Assembly (NCBI GenBank): GCA_031270215.1
Contig: JAISYB010000189.1
Span: 1-7,250 of the forward strand
Length of the DNA stretch: 7,250 nucleotides
DNA from: Streptococcaceae bacterium
GTDB taxonomy: Bacteria > Bacillota > Bacilli > Lactobacillales > Streptococcaceae
Direction of reading: 5' to 3'
In this document: positions 7,065-7,250 of the stretch, in pieces
How positions within the stretch are numbered: position 1 is the first letter of the stretch
Layout of the letters: each line of letters opens with the position of its first letter
The notes under the pieces: model-generated
What the model was told of the DNA's origin: nothing
What the model saw: the letters and a program-made list of their open reading frames with translations, nothing else
Databases searched by the model: none
Made by a program: the position numbers and the translations under genes

Positions 7065-7146
7065 AGTCCCAGGAGGGCTAGAAATCAAAGGCTTCCCCCC
7101 CATTTGTATTAATAAAGAAGCATGGGACTTGATTTCTTGGTACTCC
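7065..7146. other. Structured intergenic segment with alternative hairpins
   Basis: Main fold: GGAG (7072-7075) with CTCC (7143-7146), AGAAATCAA (7080-7088) with TTGATTTCT (7129-7137), and GCTTC (7091-7095) with GAAGC (7117-7121), all nested. A second pairing, AGTCCCA (7065-7071) with TGGGACT (7123-7129), would compete with the nine-base stem at base 7129, and CCCAT (7099-7103) with ATGGG (7122-7126) is a third option. It begins seven bases after the stop of the partial gene, so on the minus strand it is 3' untranslated RNA just before the terminator. A run of seven C (7095-7101) lies in the loop. No known riboswitch class is recognised. The direction in which it acts is unknown. Confidence 0.5.
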
Positions 7147-7153
7147 TTTTATT

Positions 7154-7250
7154 TTAAAAATGTAAATCCCACGGCTGAAGTATCGTTTTAGGCTTTTCGT
7201 TAAACAAGCTTTTTCCAGCTTCACCATCATAAGACTGAATATTATTTGAA
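7154..7250 (-). CDS. C-terminal end of an unidentified protein
   Basis: A frame open from the right edge (first full codon at 7249) codes for 31 residues, ending ILQPWDLHF before TAA at 7154-7156. The coding claim rests on three things: the frame is open to the edge, a structured segment and a terminator follow soon after on the same strand, and the neighbouring genes have the same direction. The L-Q-P-W-D near the end recalls the last beta strand of some family 13 glycoside hydrolases, where an L-x-P-[YW]-[ED] motif is common close to the C-terminus. This is too short to assign, and no function is claimed. A second frame is also open here (57 codons, stop 7078-7080), with an ATG at 7230 but no ribosome site, so it is the less likely choice. 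Confidence 0.5.
   Translation of the reverse strand, partial: SNNIQSYDGEAGKSLFNEKPKTILQPWDLHF

Noticed and set aside
7038..7145. Minus-strand frame of 36 codons with stop at 7038-7040
   Set aside because: It has only an internal ATG without a ribosome site and lies across the structured segment and terminator.

Overview
The window looks like chromosomal DNA of a low-GC Gram-positive coccus, most likely Lactococcus or a close relative in the Streptococcaceae. The grounds are the adjacent ddl-murF pair with streptococcal/lactococcal-type protein sequences, GGAGG-type ribosome sites, low G+C, and an RgpC/RgpD-type polysaccharide exporter. All supported genes lie on the minus strand, so transcription runs from right to left. 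I worked from the sequence alone, so species and exact glycan are not determined.

In transcription order: (1) the last 31 codons of an unidentified protein enter from the right edge (7250-7154). (2) About 390 bases without a gene follow (7153-6761). They hold a structured inverted-repeat segment (7065-7146), a minus-strand intrinsic terminator (7009-7039), a 185-base nest of inverted repeats that resembles a small palindromic element (6808-6992), and a probable ddl promoter (6789-6817). (3) ddl and murF come next, the last two steps in making the peptidoglycan pentapeptide precursor. (4) A 118-base gap holds a promoter with a consensus -10 box. (5) A tightly packed operon follows: rgpC-type permease, rgpD-type ATPase with a C-terminal glycan-recognition-like domain, a large DUF2142-like membrane protein, and a family 2 glycosyltransferase that runs off the left edge.

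The two halves share one biological theme, cell-envelope assembly. Ddl and MurF make UDP-MurNAc-pentapeptide. RgpC and RgpD should flip a lipid-linked polysaccharide across the membrane, the cytosolic glycosyltransferase should help build it, and the polytopic membrane protein may decorate it outside. The core rhamnan genes usually found just before rgpC in related clusters (rml genes, rgpA, rgpB) are absent, because murF lies there instead. The cluster is therefore either a second, variant glycopolymer locus or a rearranged one. Its lower G+C from the rgpD C-terminal half onward fits modular exchange of specificity genes. I see no CRISPR array, tRNA, rRNA, transposase or phage gene.
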